The translations under genes and the position numbers were made by a program. Positions 8,947-16,900 of a DNA stretch of 64,000 nucleotides are shown here, one piece after another (positions within the stretch are counted from its first letter, which is position 1; every line of letters begins with the position of its first letter). This DNA is from Natronomonas sp. Its GTDB lineage: Archaea; Halobacteriota; Halobacteria; Halobacteriales; Haloarculaceae. The stretch lies in the NCBI RefSeq assembly GCF_028274965.1, contig NZ_JAQCNO010000071.1, forward strand, positions 1 to 64,000, given 5' to 3'. The notes under the pieces are model-generated. The model saw only the letters and a program-made list of their open reading frames with translations. It made no database searches and had not been told where the DNA came from.

Positions 8947-8965
8947 ACGCCGCGTTCGATCGAAC

Positions 8966-8977
8966 CGCGCTTAAGCG
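8966..8977 (-). promoter_or_regulatory. TATA-type promoter of the 89-aa gene
   Basis: On the minus strand the sequence reads GCGCTTAAGCGC, centred 26 bases before the ATG at 8946. The spacing is that of an archaeal TATA box of a leaderless mRNA. The element is also palindromic. Confidence 0.45.
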
Positions 8978-9012
8978 CTTCGGCGCGGGAACGGCGACGC
9001 GGAGACGGCCGA

Positions 9013-10374
9013 TCATTCCGTCGGTTCGGCCGCGACCGCCGCGTCGGGGTCGTGGCTCGGTGCGCCCGTCAGGACCGCCCGGTCGGGAAGTTCGACGTCG
9101 GGCTCGCGGCCGACGGTAAAGAGCCGCTCGGTGAGGGTGAGCTCCTCGGTCGCCGGGCTCGGCTTGTCGACCGCCTCGTACTCGACGGCGACGCCGCCGG
9201 TCTCCGCGTCGGAGGCGATACGGACGGTACAGAGCTGATAGGAGGGGTAAAACACCGGCGGGAGGATCCCGATGATCCCGTCGCGGCGGTGGAGCCGCTT
9301 GAGCCACGTCCCGGTGTTGACCAACAGGCCGCCGTCGACGCGCTGCATCCGCGGTCGGTGGGTGTGTCCGTAACAGAACACCGCCGTCTCCGGGCGCTTC
9401 TCGAAGACGTCCCGCGCCGCTTCGACGTACGGTTCCTCGGTGTCGACGGTGAGGCTGGTCTCGAAGACCCCGAAGCGGTCGACGGTTTTTCTGACGTCCC
9501 GGCGGAGGAAGTACAGCGGGATCCCGACGAGAACGAGGAGGCCGGCGACGGCGACGTTGATTGCGAGGAGGAACCACGCCGCCGTTCCGGCGACGCCGAA
9601 CCGGCCCAGAAAGGCCGTCGTCCGGTCGACCGGCACCGACCAGATCCCGACGATATCGAGGCCGACGAGGACGGCGAGGATCGCACTGACGTTGAACAAC
9701 AACAGGAACGGAACGAGCGCGTAGCGCAACAGCGGGTTCATCTCCCGGTAGAAGTACTTCGAGCCGAGCCAGACGGGCATCCGTTCGGTCGGCGTGACCG
9801 CCTGAACGTCCTTGAGCCAGTTGAACCGCCCGCGATCGGAGAGCTTGCCGGCGCGGCTGGTGACAAGCGTGTTGTAGTAGTACCCCAGCGGCGTCGCGTG
9901 TTTGTTCCCCCAGTCGGCGATCCGGTTGTTCGGGTCCTGTTGGTGGCCGTGCTCGAAGTGTATCGTCCGGTCGCCGACGCGCCGCCGCACCGACTGCGCC
10001 TGGACGAGATCGACGTTGTACTCGGCGAAGCGCTCGACGTACTCGTCGTACGCGGCGAGCTCGTGGTCGTGGTTGCCCGGGATCATCGTGATCGGCACCG
10101 ACTCGCCGGTCGCCCGGAGCTGTGCGAACAGCTCCGGGTACGTCTCTGTGAGCACGTCGAACTTCTCTGTCCCGTCGACCGTCGTGAACTCCCAGAGCCC
10201 GAACGCGTCGCCGTTGATCACGAGTTCGGCGTTCTCGTCGGTCCGTTCTATCCGCTCGAGAAAGCCGAGCAGTTCGTCGAGGAAATCGACGATCTCGAGC
10301 TGTTCGTCGCCCCCGATGTGGAGATCGCTGATGACGTAATAAACGCGGTCGACGTTGCCGTCACCGTCTTCCAT
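9013..10374 (-). CDS. Membrane-linked calcineurin-like metallophosphoesterase
   Basis: The 453-residue protein starts MEDGDGNVDRVYYVISDLHI. It has the full set of metallophosphoesterase motifs: ISDLHIGGD, NGDAFGLW, PGNHDHEL, EHGHQQD and YGHTHRP. Between the fourth and fifth motif, roughly residues 210-310, two long hydrophobic stretches (ALVPFLLLFNVSAILAVLVG and AAWFLLAINVAVAGLLVLVG) form membrane segments. The enzyme domain is therefore split by a membrane hairpin and probably acts at the inner face of the membrane. The substrate is unknown. The first Met is preferred over longer open frames because the upstream translation is arginine/proline-rich and lacks homology. Confidence 0.85.
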   Translation of the reverse strand: MEDGDGNVDRVYYVISDLHIGGDEQLEIVDFLDELLGFLERIERTDENAELVINGDAFGLWEFTTVDGTEKFDVLTETYPELFAQLRATGESVPITMIPGNHDHELAAYDEYVERFAEYNVDLVQAQSVRRRVGDRTIHFEHGHQQDPNNRIADWGNKHATPLGYYYNTLVTSRAGKLSDRGRFNWLKDVQAVTPTERMPVWLGSKYFYREMNPLLRYALVPFLLLFNVSAILAVLVGLDIVGIWSVPVDRTTAFLGRFGVAGTAAWFLLAINVAVAGLLVLVGIPLYFLRRDVRKTVDRFGVFETSLTVDTEEPYVEAARDVFEKRPETAVFCYGHTHRPRMQRVDGGLLVNTGTWLKRLHRRDGIIGILPPVFYPSYQLCTVRIASDAETGGVAVEYEAVDKPSPATEELTLTERLFTVGREPDVELPDRAVLTGAPSHDPDAAVAAEPTE

Positions 10375-10508
10375 TGTCCCGCCTACCGGTGTGGACGGAT
10401 AAAGGTCTGTCCTCCCGACGGGCGGAACGGATCGCGGCGCTCCCGGGGGCGAGGACGGAAGCGGCGACAGAGGCGGGGGGCAAGAGCGGGGACGGGGGAG
10501 AAACCAAA

Positions 10509-10521
10509 CCGGTTTTAACCC
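10509..10521 (+). promoter_or_regulatory. TATA-type promoter of rpl44e operon
   Basis: CCGGTTTTAACCC is centred about 27-30 bases before the ATG at 10546. It is the only AT-rich patch in the intergenic stretch and should drive rpl44e and rps27e. Confidence 0.55.
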
Positions 10522-10545
10522 GCGACGCGCTATCCGACGGTATCT

Positions 10546-10827
10546 ATGGAGATGCCACGCCGGTTCAACACGTACTGCCCGCACTGTCACACGCACCACG
10601 AACACGAGGTCGAGAAGGTCCGGACGGGCCGTTCCTCGGGGACGAAGTGGGACGCCCGGCGGACGCGCCGCGGGAAGGCGGTCATCGGGAACGCCGGCCG
10701 GTTCTCGAAGGTGCCGGGCGGCGACAAGCCGACGAAAAAGACCGATCTGAAGTACCGCTGTAACGAGTGCGGGAAGGCCCACCTCCGCGAGGGGTGGCGG
10801 GCCGGTCGGCTCACCTTCCAGGAGTAA
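10546..10827 (+). CDS. rpl44e: 50S ribosomal protein L44e
   Basis: The 93-residue basic protein begins [20 protein letters not shown] and has two CxxC pairs (CPHC and CNEC) that bind zinc, as in archaeal and eukaryotic L44e/L36a near the ribosomal E site. The second half contains [20 protein letters not shown], strongly conserved. The start at MEMPRR agrees with the haloarchaeal form of the protein. It is directly followed by rps27e with a gap of two bases, the first of a conserved archaeal translation cluster that continues with eif2a and nop10. Confidence 0.96.
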   Translation: MEMPRRFNTYCPHCHTHHEHEVEKVRTGRSSGTKWDARRTRRGKAVIGNAGRFSKVPGGDKPTKKTDLKYRCNECGKAHLREGWRAGRLTFQE

Positions 10828-10829
10828 CC

Positions 10830-11003
10830 ATGGCGGGAGATTTCATCCGCGTTCGCTGTGAGGACTGTGAGAACGAGCAGGTGCTGTTCGGGAAGGCGGC
10901 CGGCGAGGTCGGCTGTGCGGTCTGTGGCTCGACGCTCGCGACGCCGGCCGGCGGCGAGGCGGAACTCCACGGCGACGTCCTCGAAGTCGTCGAAGCGCGG
11001 TAG
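10830..11003 (+). CDS. rps27e: 30S ribosomal protein S27e
   Basis: This 57-residue protein starts [20 protein letters not shown] at the ATG at 10830 and carries the four-cysteine zinc ribbon of S27e (CEDC and CAVC). It is a small-subunit ribosomal protein. The ATG lies two bases after the rpl44e stop, so the two are cotranscribed. A longer open frame upstream overlaps rpl44e and is not used. Confidence 0.95.
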   Translation: MAGDFIRVRCEDCENEQVLFGKAAGEVGCAVCGSTLATPAGGEAELHGDVLEVVEAR

Positions 11004-11029
11004 AACGAACCCCGGCGGGCGACAACGGT

Positions 11030-11042
11030 GGTTTTATTCTCG
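11030..11042 (+). promoter_or_regulatory. TATA-type promoter of eif2a
   Basis: GGTTTTATTCTCG is centred about 26 bases before the ATG at 11063, which predicts a leaderless mRNA for eif2a and the genes behind it, in addition to read-through from rps27e. Confidence 0.6.
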
Positions 11043-11062
11043 TCAGACGGCTATCGGTAGGT

Positions 11063-11863
11063 ATGAAATACAGCGGCTGGCCCACGCCGGGCGAACTCGT
11101 CGTCGGTCGCGTCGACGAGATCGAGGACTTCGGGGTCTTCGTCGACCTCGAGGAGTACGAGGACAAACGCGGGCTGGTCCACGTCAGCGAGGTCGCGTCG
11201 GGGTGGATCAAGAACGTCCGCGATCACGTCAACACCGACCAGATGGTCGTCTGTAAGGTCATCGAGGTCGACGAGAGCGCCCAGCAGGTCGACCTCTCGA
11301 TCAAGGACGTCAACGACCACCAGCGATCGGACAAGGTCCAAGAGTGGAAGAACGAGCAGAAGGCCGACAAGTGGATGGAGATCGCCTTCGGCGAGGACGT
11401 CGCCGACGACGACTTCCGCAGGGTCGCGAACGAACTCATCGAGGCCCACGGGTCGCTCTATACCGGCTTCGAGCAGGCGGCGATCCACGGCCCCGAGGCC
11501 CTCGAGGGGACCGACCTCTCCGACGAGGAGACCGACGCGATCGTCGAGACCGCACGCGAGAACGTCTCCGTTCCGTACGTCACGGTGACGGGGTATGTCG
11601 ATCTCGAGGCCGGCGGCGGCGAGGGCGTCGAGGCCGTCCGGGAGGCGCTCGCGGCCGCCGAGGGCAACGGCGAGGTGCCCGAGGAGATCGACCTCGAGGT
11701 CACGTACGTCGGCGCGCCGGAGTACCGCATCCGGGTGCAGGCGCCGAACTACAAGGCCGCCGAGTCCCAACTCGAGGCGAGCGCCGACCGCGCCCGCCAG
11801 GCGATCGAAACCGCCGGCGGCTCCGGGGCGTTCCACCGCGAGCGCCGGACAGACGAGGAGTAA
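11063..11863 (+). CDS. eif2a: Translation initiation factor aIF-2 alpha
   Basis: The 266-residue protein opens with an S1 RNA-binding domain ([20 protein letters not shown], then [14 protein letters not shown]), followed by a helical domain and an alpha/beta C-terminal domain ([18 protein letters not shown]). This is the alpha subunit of the heterotrimeric factor that brings initiator Met-tRNA to the small ribosomal subunit. Length and domain order are typical of archaea. The last codon is followed within five bases by the nop10 start, showing an operon. Confidence 0.96.
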   Translation: MKYSGWPTPGELVVGRVDEIEDFGVFVDLEEYEDKRGLVHVSEVASGWIKNVRDHVNTDQMVVCKVIEVDESAQQVDLSIKDVNDHQRSDKVQEWKNEQKADKWMEIAFGEDVADDDFRRVANELIEAHGSLYTGFEQAAIHGPEALEGTDLSDEETDAIVETARENVSVPYVTVTGYVDLEAGGGEGVEAVREALAAAEGNGEVPEEIDLEVTYVGAPEYRIRVQAPNYKAAESQLEASADRARQAIETAGGSGAFHRERRTDEE

Positions 11864-11868
11864 CAGGA

Positions 11869-12045
11869 GTGGCGAGATCCGACATCCGCGTCTGCTCGGC
11901 GTGGCGGGCCGAGCACGAACGCCCGGTGTACACGCTGTCGGCGGCGTGTCCCGAGTGCGGCGCGGACGCCGAAAACAGCGCGCCGGCCCCGTTCAGTCCG
12001 GCGGATCCCTACGGGGCGTACCGCCGCCGCGCCAGGCGGCGGTGA
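11869..12045 (+). CDS. nop10: H/ACA RNP protein Nop10
   Basis: The GTG at 11869 opens a 58-residue protein whose body reads SDIRVCSAWRAEHERPVYTL and ends PADPYGAYRRRARRR. It has the short Nop10 signature of a cysteine pair (CPEC) between the YTLS and FSPADPYG segments. Nop10 is a structural part of the H/ACA guide RNP that makes pseudouridine in rRNA. The gene starts five bases after eif2a stops, with GGAG just before the GTG. One of the usual four zinc-ribbon cysteines is not obvious beyond CS and CPEC. Confidence 0.92.
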   Translation: MARSDIRVCSAWRAEHERPVYTLSAACPECGADAENSAPAPFSPADPYGAYRRRARRR

Positions 12046-12068
12046 CCGGCGGGGCCGCGTACCGCCGC

Positions 12069-12080
12069 GCTCTTAAGTCG
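12069..12080 (+). promoter_or_regulatory. TATA-type promoter of the PAC2 gene
   Basis: GCTCTTAAGTCG is centred 26 bases before the ATG at 12101. It predicts a leaderless mRNA for the PAC2 gene and the 76-aa gene that overlaps it. Confidence 0.55.
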
Positions 12081-12100
12081 GTAGCCGCCCACTGCACCGT

Positions 12101-12850
12101 ATGGACGAGTTCGACATCGAGCGGCCGGCCGACCCGGACCTCGACGACCCCGTGTTGATCGAGGGGCTGCCCGGCGTCGGCCACGTGGGGAAACTCGCGG
12201 CAGAGCACCTCTGTAGTGAGTTCGACACGGAGTTGGTGCGGCGCGTCTACTCCGAGCACTTCCCGCCGCAGGTGACCGTCGAGGACGGCCGCACACAACT
12301 CGCCTGCATCGAGGTGTACGCCGTCCGCGAGGCGGAGCGGGACCTCCTCGTGTTGACCGGCGACCACCAGGCCGGCGACGGGCCGGGGCACTACCGCGTG
12401 ACCGACGCGATACTCGACATCGCCGCCGGCTTCGACGTCGATCGGATCTACGCCCTCGGCGGCGTCCCGACCGGCGAACTCGTCGAGGACCCGGCGGTCA
12501 TCGGCGCGGCGACGACGGACGCGCTCGTCGAGAGCCTCGAGGCCGACGGCGTCGCGTTCCGGGAGAACGAGCCGGCCGGCGGCATCGTCGGCGTCTCCGG
12601 GCTCTTGCTCGGTCTCGGCGAGCGGCGGGGGTACGAGGCCGCCTGTCTGATGGGCGAAACGAGCGGGTACCTCGTGGACCCGAAGAGCGCGCGCGCCGTC
12701 CTGGAGGTCATCGAGGCGGCGACATCGGTCGAGGTCGGGTACGAGTCGCTGTCGGAGCGCGCCGAGGAGATGGAGGAGGTCATAAAGCGCATCAGACGGA
12801 TGGAACAGGGGACGACGCCGAGCGAGGAGGACCTCAGATACATCGGATGA
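12101..12850 (+). CDS. PAC2-family proteasome assembly chaperone
   Basis: The 249-residue protein contains PVLIEGLPGVGHVGKLAAEH near residue 17 and GGIVGVSGLLLGLGERRGYE further on, the two landmarks of the PAC2 family. Archaeal members (PbaB/PbaA type) help assemble the 20S proteasome or bind related substrates. A C-terminal helix (LSERAEEMEEVIKRIRRME) is likely coiled. The position behind eif2a and nop10 is conserved in many archaea. It overlaps the next gene by four bases (ATGA), which implies translational coupling. Confidence 0.9.
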   Translation: MDEFDIERPADPDLDDPVLIEGLPGVGHVGKLAAEHLCSEFDTELVRRVYSEHFPPQVTVEDGRTQLACIEVYAVREAERDLLVLTGDHQAGDGPGHYRVTDAILDIAAGFDVDRIYALGGVPTGELVEDPAVIGAATTDALVESLEADGVAFRENEPAGGIVGVSGLLLGLGERRGYEAACLMGETSGYLVDPKSARAVLEVIEAATSVEVGYESLSERAEEMEEVIKRIRRMEQGTTPSEEDLRYIG

Positions 12851-13077
12851 CCCGGACACCGATCACCGACGACGTCGTCGAACAGCTGTGTGACGTCCTT
12901 GAGGCCGGGCTCTTGGACGACGAGCACAACTACATCGGCGCGGGGTTCGCGGCCCGGGACCTCGGGCACGACGAACTCGCCGAGTTCGTCCGGGAGGCCG
13001 ACGCGGCGACGTACCACGAGGCACTCGAGCGGGCCAGGGCCCGAAAGAGCGAGGGCGACTCGCGCCCCTCCGAGTGA
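12847..13077 (+). CDS. Hypothetical acidic protein, 76 aa
   Basis: The ATG overlaps the stop of the PAC2 gene by four bases. The product starts MTRTPITDDVVEQLCDVLEA and includes DDEHNYIGAGFAARDLGHDE; it is acidic and mainly helical, with no cysteine cluster or membrane segment. I do not recognise a family with a known role. Close coupling to the PAC2 gene supports that it is real and suggests a shared function. Confidence 0.7.
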   Translation: MTRTPITDDVVEQLCDVLEAGLLDDEHNYIGAGFAARDLGHDELAEFVREADAATYHEALERARARKSEGDSRPSE

Positions 13078-13152
13078 GGGCGGCCGGCGGCGGCTCGGCT
13101 CTCCGGGGGCGTTTCAACAGAGCCAAGTCCCTCGTTTCCGTCCGTCGAACAC

Positions 13153-13989
13153 ATGAGCGTGCTCCGCGACGACATCGAGAGGCTGCAGCGCCGCTACGAC
13201 GACGGACTGACCGCCGACGCGGCCGGCGAGGCCGAGCGCGCGGTTCTCGAGGACTTCCTCGAAGCCCTCGAAGCCGGGGAGATCCGCGCGGCCGAAAAGC
13301 GCAACGGCGAGTGGGTGGCCAACGGCTGGGTGAAACAGGGGATCCTCCTGAACTTCGGGCTCCGGAACATCCGGACGCACACCCACGGCGGCGTCGACTA
13401 CCACGACGTGTTGCCGCTCAGACCGACCGGCGACCTCCCGGATCGGGGGACGAGAAACACGCCGGACGGGACTGTCATCCGGCGGGGCGCCTACGTCGGC
13501 GGCGACGCGATTCTGATGAGTCCGGCGTTCGTCAACATCGGCGCACACGTCGGCGACGGCACGCTCGTCGACTCCTGCGATACGGTCGGGTCGGCGGCGC
13601 AGATCGGCGAGAACGTCAAACTGGGCGCGAACACGCTCGTCGGCGGCGTGCTCGAACCCGTCGAGGCCGCCCCGGTCGTGATCGAGGACGACGTCTCGCT
13701 CGGGGCCGGCTGTCGGGTGACGAGCGGGTTCGTCGTCGGCGAGGGCAGCGTCGTCGGCGAGAACACGCTGTTGACGCCCCGGATCCCCGTCTACGATCTG
13801 GTCGACGAGGAGGTCCTCTACGGCGAACTCCCGCCCGAACGGCGGGCGTTCAGCCGGTTCGTTGAATCGAGCGTCGGCGATCACGACCTCTTCGACGGCG
13901 GGGCCTACAAGCCGGCCGTCGTCGCGACGGACGTCGAGGAGAAGACCTTGGAAGCGACCGAACGGGAGGACGCCCTCCGGGACAACTGA
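13153..13989 (+). CDS. dapD: Tetrahydrodipicolinate N-succinyltransferase
   Basis: The 278-residue protein has the N-terminal helical part (YDDGLTADAAGEAERAVLED) and a left-handed beta-helix made of hexapeptide repeats, e.g. ILMSPAFVNIGAHVGDGTLV and AAQIGENVKLGANTLVGGVL. DapD succinylates tetrahydrodipicolinate in the succinylase branch of lysine biosynthesis, using succinyl-CoA. The segment NGEWVANGWVKQGILLNFGL is typical of DapD and separates it from other hexapeptide transferases. No other dap gene is in the window. It converges on the histidine-rich gene behind it, four bases away. Confidence 0.9.
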   Translation: MSVLRDDIERLQRRYDDGLTADAAGEAERAVLEDFLEALEAGEIRAAEKRNGEWVANGWVKQGILLNFGLRNIRTHTHGGVDYHDVLPLRPTGDLPDRGTRNTPDGTVIRRGAYVGGDAILMSPAFVNIGAHVGDGTLVDSCDTVGSAAQIGENVKLGANTLVGGVLEPVEAAPVVIEDDVSLGAGCRVTSGFVVGEGSVVGENTLLTPRIPVYDLVDEEVLYGELPPERRAFSRFVESSVGDHDLFDGGAYKPAVVATDVEEKTLEATEREDALRDN

Positions 13990-13993
13990 ACCG

Positions 13994-14368
13994 TCAGTTC
14001 TCCTCTTCGTGGTCGTCGCTGGCGTCGGCACCGGTATCGCTATCGACGCCGCCATCTTCCCCGTCGTCGGCGTCGTCTCCGTCGGCGTCGTCCTCGTGGG
14101 TCGTTTCGATCTCCACGGGGTCGTCGGCCGCGTCCTCCGCGTCGCGTTTCGCGTCGGCCGAGGCGTAGCCGGCGAGGTATCCGGCGGTCCCCCAGACGAG
14201 ACCGTTGACGCCGGCGCCGATCGGGCCGGCGGCGGCACCCAACACCGAGCCGACGAACCCGGTCGCCGTCGCCGTCCGCCTGGCGGCTTCCTCTGGGTCG
14301 TCAGCACAGAGCGAACACGCATCGGCTCCGAACTCGTGGTCGTGATCGTGGTCGTGGTCGTGATCCAT
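13994..14368 (-). CDS. Histidine-rich N-terminus, glycine-rich hydrophobic protein, 124 aa
   Basis: The product begins MDHDHDHDHDHEFGADACSL, with an alternating His-Asp run and a CxxC pair (CSLC), an obvious divalent-metal ligand set. A glycine-rich hydrophobic stretch follows (TGFVGSVLGAAAGPIGAGVN, then GLVWGTAGYLAGYAS), reminiscent of glycine-zipper membrane segments. The last 50 residues are almost entirely acidic. No family with a known role is recognised. Metal binding at the membrane is a guess from composition. It ends four bases from dapD on the opposite strand. Confidence 0.7.
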   Translation of the reverse strand: MDHDHDHDHDHEFGADACSLCADDPEEAARRTATATGFVGSVLGAAAGPIGAGVNGLVWGTAGYLAGYASADAKRDAEDAADDPVEIETTHEDDADGDDADDGEDGGVDSDTGADASDDHEEEN

Positions 14369-14497
14369 ACCGTTCTGTTATGTCCGAAGCAACGAAATTC
14401 TTGTCCCCGCCGGGCGCCGGCTTCGACGCGTCCGGTCGTTCGCCGCCCGACGATGCGAGAGGAGGGCGCCGCTTGTGGTCTCGGTGACGACAGAAGT

Positions 14498-14703
14498 AGT
14501 CCCGGGCGGATTCGAACCGCGAAGGCTCGAATCCGCTCGTCCTCTGGGCTCGAATCCACTGGACGTGTTCGCCGCTCGCGGAATTGCTCGCGGCAGAGGT
14601 AGTCCCGGGCGGATTCGAACCGCGAAGGCTCGAATCCTCTCGCCTTCTGGGCCCGAATCCGCTGGACGTATTTGTCGCTCGCGGTATTGCTCGCGGCAGA
14701 GGT
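14498..14703. repeat. Two 103-bp tandem repeats carrying the tRNA-Gln 3' end
   Basis: Directly behind the 3' end of tRNA-Gln lie two head-to-tail units, 14498-14600 and 14601-14703. Each starts with the same 23 bases that form the T-arm and acceptor 3' strand of the tRNA (also present at 14704-14726 inside the tRNA gene), followed by 80 bases that are about 90% identical between units. The period is exactly 103. Inside each unit GGATTCGA and TCGAATCC form an inverted repeat. The 3' end of a tRNA gene is a usual integrase attachment site, so the array may be a stack of att-like duplications. Confidence 0.85.
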
Positions 14704-14775
14704 AGTCCCGGGCGGATTCGAACCGCCGTCAACGGCTCCAAAGGCCGTTATGATTGGCCACTACACCACGGGACT
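14703..14775 (-). tRNA. tRNA-Gln (TTG)
   Basis: The minus strand folds as a tRNA: acceptor stem AGTCCCG with CGGGACT, anticodon stem ACGGC/GCCGT around loop CTTTGGA (anticodon TTG, complement of 14739-14741), and a T-arm with GGTTCGAATCC. The discriminator base is A at 14703. There is no intron and no encoded CCA. An AT-rich patch about 30 bases upstream (complement of 14804-14813) may be its promoter. Confidence 0.93.
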
Positions 14776-14834
14776 GCACTCGCCAGTACACCCTTCCGGC
14801 ACAATAGGTTTTCCGTCCGTCTCGGCTCGGGCGC

Positions 14835-15272
14835 TCAGTCGGCCGGTTCGGAGTGCGCCTCGAGTTCGAGCAGCTCGCAGGCGTCGGTTTCGGCGTCGAA
14901 GCAGTCCGGACAGCACTCCTTGCGGTCGATGATCGTGTCGAGCCGCTCGGCGACCGTCTCGTCGATGACGCTCTCGAGTTGCCGTGCTTCGGTCTGGAAC
15001 TCCTCGACCTCGAGGACCTCGAAGAGAAACCGCTCGATGATGCAGTACGTCTGGAGGGCGTCGCGGGCCCGGGAGATGCCCTCGTCCGTCAGGGAGACGC
15101 CCTTGTACTTCTCGTGGTCGGCGAGCCCGCGCGCCTCGAGTTTGCCGATCATCTCGTTGGCGCTGGCGGGGCTGACGCCGAGGTTGTCGGCGATGTCACC
15201 GGTCGATGCCGGGGCGTCGGTCTCGTCCTGAACGAGGTAGATCGTCTTGAGGTATTGTGCCTGTGTATTCAT
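14835..15272 (-). CDS. DtxR/SirR-family metal-dependent repressor
   Basis: The 145-residue protein starts MNTQAQYLKTIYLVQDETDA. It has the winged helix-turn-helix (TGDIADNLGVSPASANEMIG, then GLADHEKYKGVSLTDEG) and the helical metal-binding/dimerisation domain of DtxR regulators. Near the C-terminus is a cysteine group, ECCPDCF and DACEL, which could bind iron or manganese. DtxR-type regulators control iron or manganese uptake and storage genes in haloarchaea. Its start codon overlaps the stop of the upstream ferritin-like gene by four bases, so both are one operon and probably autoregulated. Confidence 0.9.
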   Translation of the reverse strand: MNTQAQYLKTIYLVQDETDAPASTGDIADNLGVSPASANEMIGKLEARGLADHEKYKGVSLTDEGISRARDALQTYCIIERFLFEVLEVEEFQTEARQLESVIDETVAERLDTIIDRKECCPDCFDAETDACELLELEAHSEPAD

Positions 15273-15754
15273 CGTCGTCGCTCCATGAGTTCGGTCACGT
15301 CCTCGACGCCGTCGCGCTCGTCGGTGCGGATCTCACGCAGCACGTCGAGCAGTCGCTCGCGGTCGATGCTGAACCGGACGTCGGAGCCATCGATGGCGGT
15401 GATCAGGTCGTCGTAGAACTTGTACGCGGTCTCCTCGTTGCACAACTGGTCGTACAGGACGCCGTCGAAGTCCGTGTCGGATTCATACCGGGCGGCGACG
15501 AGCGTCTCGATCTCCTCGTACGCGACCGGATCGGCGTCGAGCCCGCCGACGAGCGCCTCGAGTCGGCGACGGTGTTCGCCGGACTCCTCGGCGGCGTCCT
15601 CGAGGAGCACGGCGATGTCGGGGTCGAGCTCGTCGTCGCCGAGCGCCTCGTAGTGTTTGTGAGAGCGGGCCTCGACGACCTCCTCCAGCACCATCCCGAT
15701 CTGGAGCAGCCGCGCGAGTTGGTGGTCCGACGTCACCGACTGGGTGAGACTCAC
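15269..15754 (-). CDS. Ferritin-like (rubrerythrin-type) helical protein
   Basis: This 161-residue protein is almost entirely helical and has paired acidic/His motifs suited to a di-iron site in a four-helix bundle: VVEARSHKHYEALGD, LEDAAEESGEHRRRLEALV and CNEETAYKFYDDLI. It resembles haloarchaeal ferritin-like domain proteins encoded next to DtxR-family repressors. A role in iron binding or oxidative stress is inferred. It is the first gene of the operon; a candidate TATA element lies at the complement of 15811-15820. Confidence 0.75.
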   Translation of the reverse strand: MSLTQSVTSDHQLARLLQIGMVLEEVVEARSHKHYEALGDDELDPDIAVLLEDAAEESGEHRRRLEALVGGLDADPVAYEEIETLVAARYESDTDFDGVLYDQLCNEETAYKFYDDLITAIDGSDVRFSIDRERLLDVLREIRTDERDGVEDVTELMERRR

Positions 15755-15841
15755 CGCCTCACCCCGCCGTCCGCGGGACGTCTATCGGGCATACTCATCG
15801 TTCGGCACCGCGGCATATTAAGGGGTTCCCCTCGGCACGCC

Positions 15842-15852
15842 GTTTTTTGTCC
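15842..15852 (+). promoter_or_regulatory. T-rich promoter element of the 330-aa membrane protein gene
   Basis: GTTTTTTGTCC is centred about 26 bases before the ATG at 15874, supporting that start and a leaderless mRNA. Confidence 0.4.
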
Positions 15853-15873
15853 GCTCCCGACGAGTCGGGACCC

Positions 15874-16866
15874 ATGTCAGACGACGAGCCGGCAAACCGG
15901 ATGCGCGAGCGCTCGACACAGAGTACCGTCGCGCTGTATCTCCTCTTGGACGCCGACCGTCGGTACGTCACGGCCGGTATCGTCGCGTTGGTCTTTTTCG
16001 CCCTCGTCGGCGTCTCGCTCGCGGTTCCCGGTGCCGGCGTTGCGCTTCGGTCGTCCGACTCGGTCGATACCGCGTTCCAGGCGCTCATCGGTGGCACGAT
16101 CACCGGCGTCACGCTCGTGCTCACGCTGAACCAGTTGGTGCTATCGCAGGAACTCGGTGCCGTCGGCGACCAGCGCGAACGGATGGACGGCGCGATCGCG
16201 TTCCAGGAGGCCGTCCGGGACCTCGTGGGTGAGACACCACCGGCGGAGCCCTCGGGATTTCTACAGGCGATGATCGACGAAACAGCCGACCGCGCGAGGG
16301 CGGTCAGCGAGTCGGGGCCCCTCGAGGAGGCCCTCGAGGCGATGGTCGAGGGGACCGTCGAGAACGCCGAAGTCGTCCACGAGCGGCTGGACGGTGCCGA
16401 CTTCGGCGAGTTCGAGGTCGTCCGCGCGGCGCTCGATTTCAACTACTCGTGGAAGCTCCACGTCACACGGCGGTCCCTCGACGATGGTGACTGCTCGGCG
16501 GCGACCCGCGAGTCGCTGGCGGCGCTCGCGGAGTCTCTGCGGCTGTTCGGCCCGGCCCGCGAGCACTTCAAGACGCTCTACTTCCAGTCGGAGCTCATCG
16601 GCCTCTCGCGGACCGTTCTGTACGCCGCCGTGCCCTCCCTCGCCGCGGCCATCAGCGTGGTTTTCTTTTTCGACGCCGAGCGGTACACCGGCACGATTCT
16701 GGCCGTCGATACCGGCGTCTGGCTCGTCAGCGCCGCGGTCGCCGTCGCCGTCTTGCCGTTCGCCGTCCTCCTCGCGTACGTGCTCCGCATCGCGACGGTG
16801 ACGAAACGAACCCTCTCTATCGGCCCGTTCATCCTCCGTGAGACCGATCGGGACACCGGCCGCTGA
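15874..16866 (+). CDS. Haloarchaeal membrane protein, about 330 aa
   Basis: The protein starts MSDDEPANRMRERSTQSTVA. It has two N-terminal membrane segments (YVTAGIVALVFFALVGVSLA and a weaker one around FQALIGGTITGVTLVLTLNQ), a soluble helical middle of about 160 residues, then two more membrane segments (VLYAAVPSLAAAISVVFFF and VWLVSAAVAVAVLPFAVLLA). No catalytic motif is visible. Similar four-pass proteins occur in other haloarchaea, without known function. An upstream in-frame TTG is possible, but the promoter spacing favours the ATG. Confidence 0.75.
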   Translation: MSDDEPANRMRERSTQSTVALYLLLDADRRYVTAGIVALVFFALVGVSLAVPGAGVALRSSDSVDTAFQALIGGTITGVTLVLTLNQLVLSQELGAVGDQRERMDGAIAFQEAVRDLVGETPPAEPSGFLQAMIDETADRARAVSESGPLEEALEAMVEGTVENAEVVHERLDGADFGEFEVVRAALDFNYSWKLHVTRRSLDDGDCSAATRESLAALAESLRLFGPAREHFKTLYFQSELIGLSRTVLYAAVPSLAAAISVVFFFDAERYTGTILAVDTGVWLVSAAVAVAVLPFAVLLAYVLRIATVTKRTLSIGPFILRETDRDTGR

Positions 16867-16900
16867 GGGGTGCGATCGGACGAAAAGGGGAACCGGCGCG

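Noticed and set aside
10375-10782. N-terminal extension of the metallophosphoesterase
   Set aside because: The region is antisense to rpl44e and a promoter; the family motif starts right after MEDGDGNVDRVYYVIS.
14498-14726. Possible CRISPR array
   Set aside because: The units are head-to-tail duplications in which the 80-base parts are also conserved; there are no unique spacers and no cas genes.
14475-15231. Short ORFs with phrases such as VPGGFEP and SPGRIRTA
   Set aside because: These are translations of the tRNA-Gln gene and its 3'-end repeats, a well-known source of false genes.
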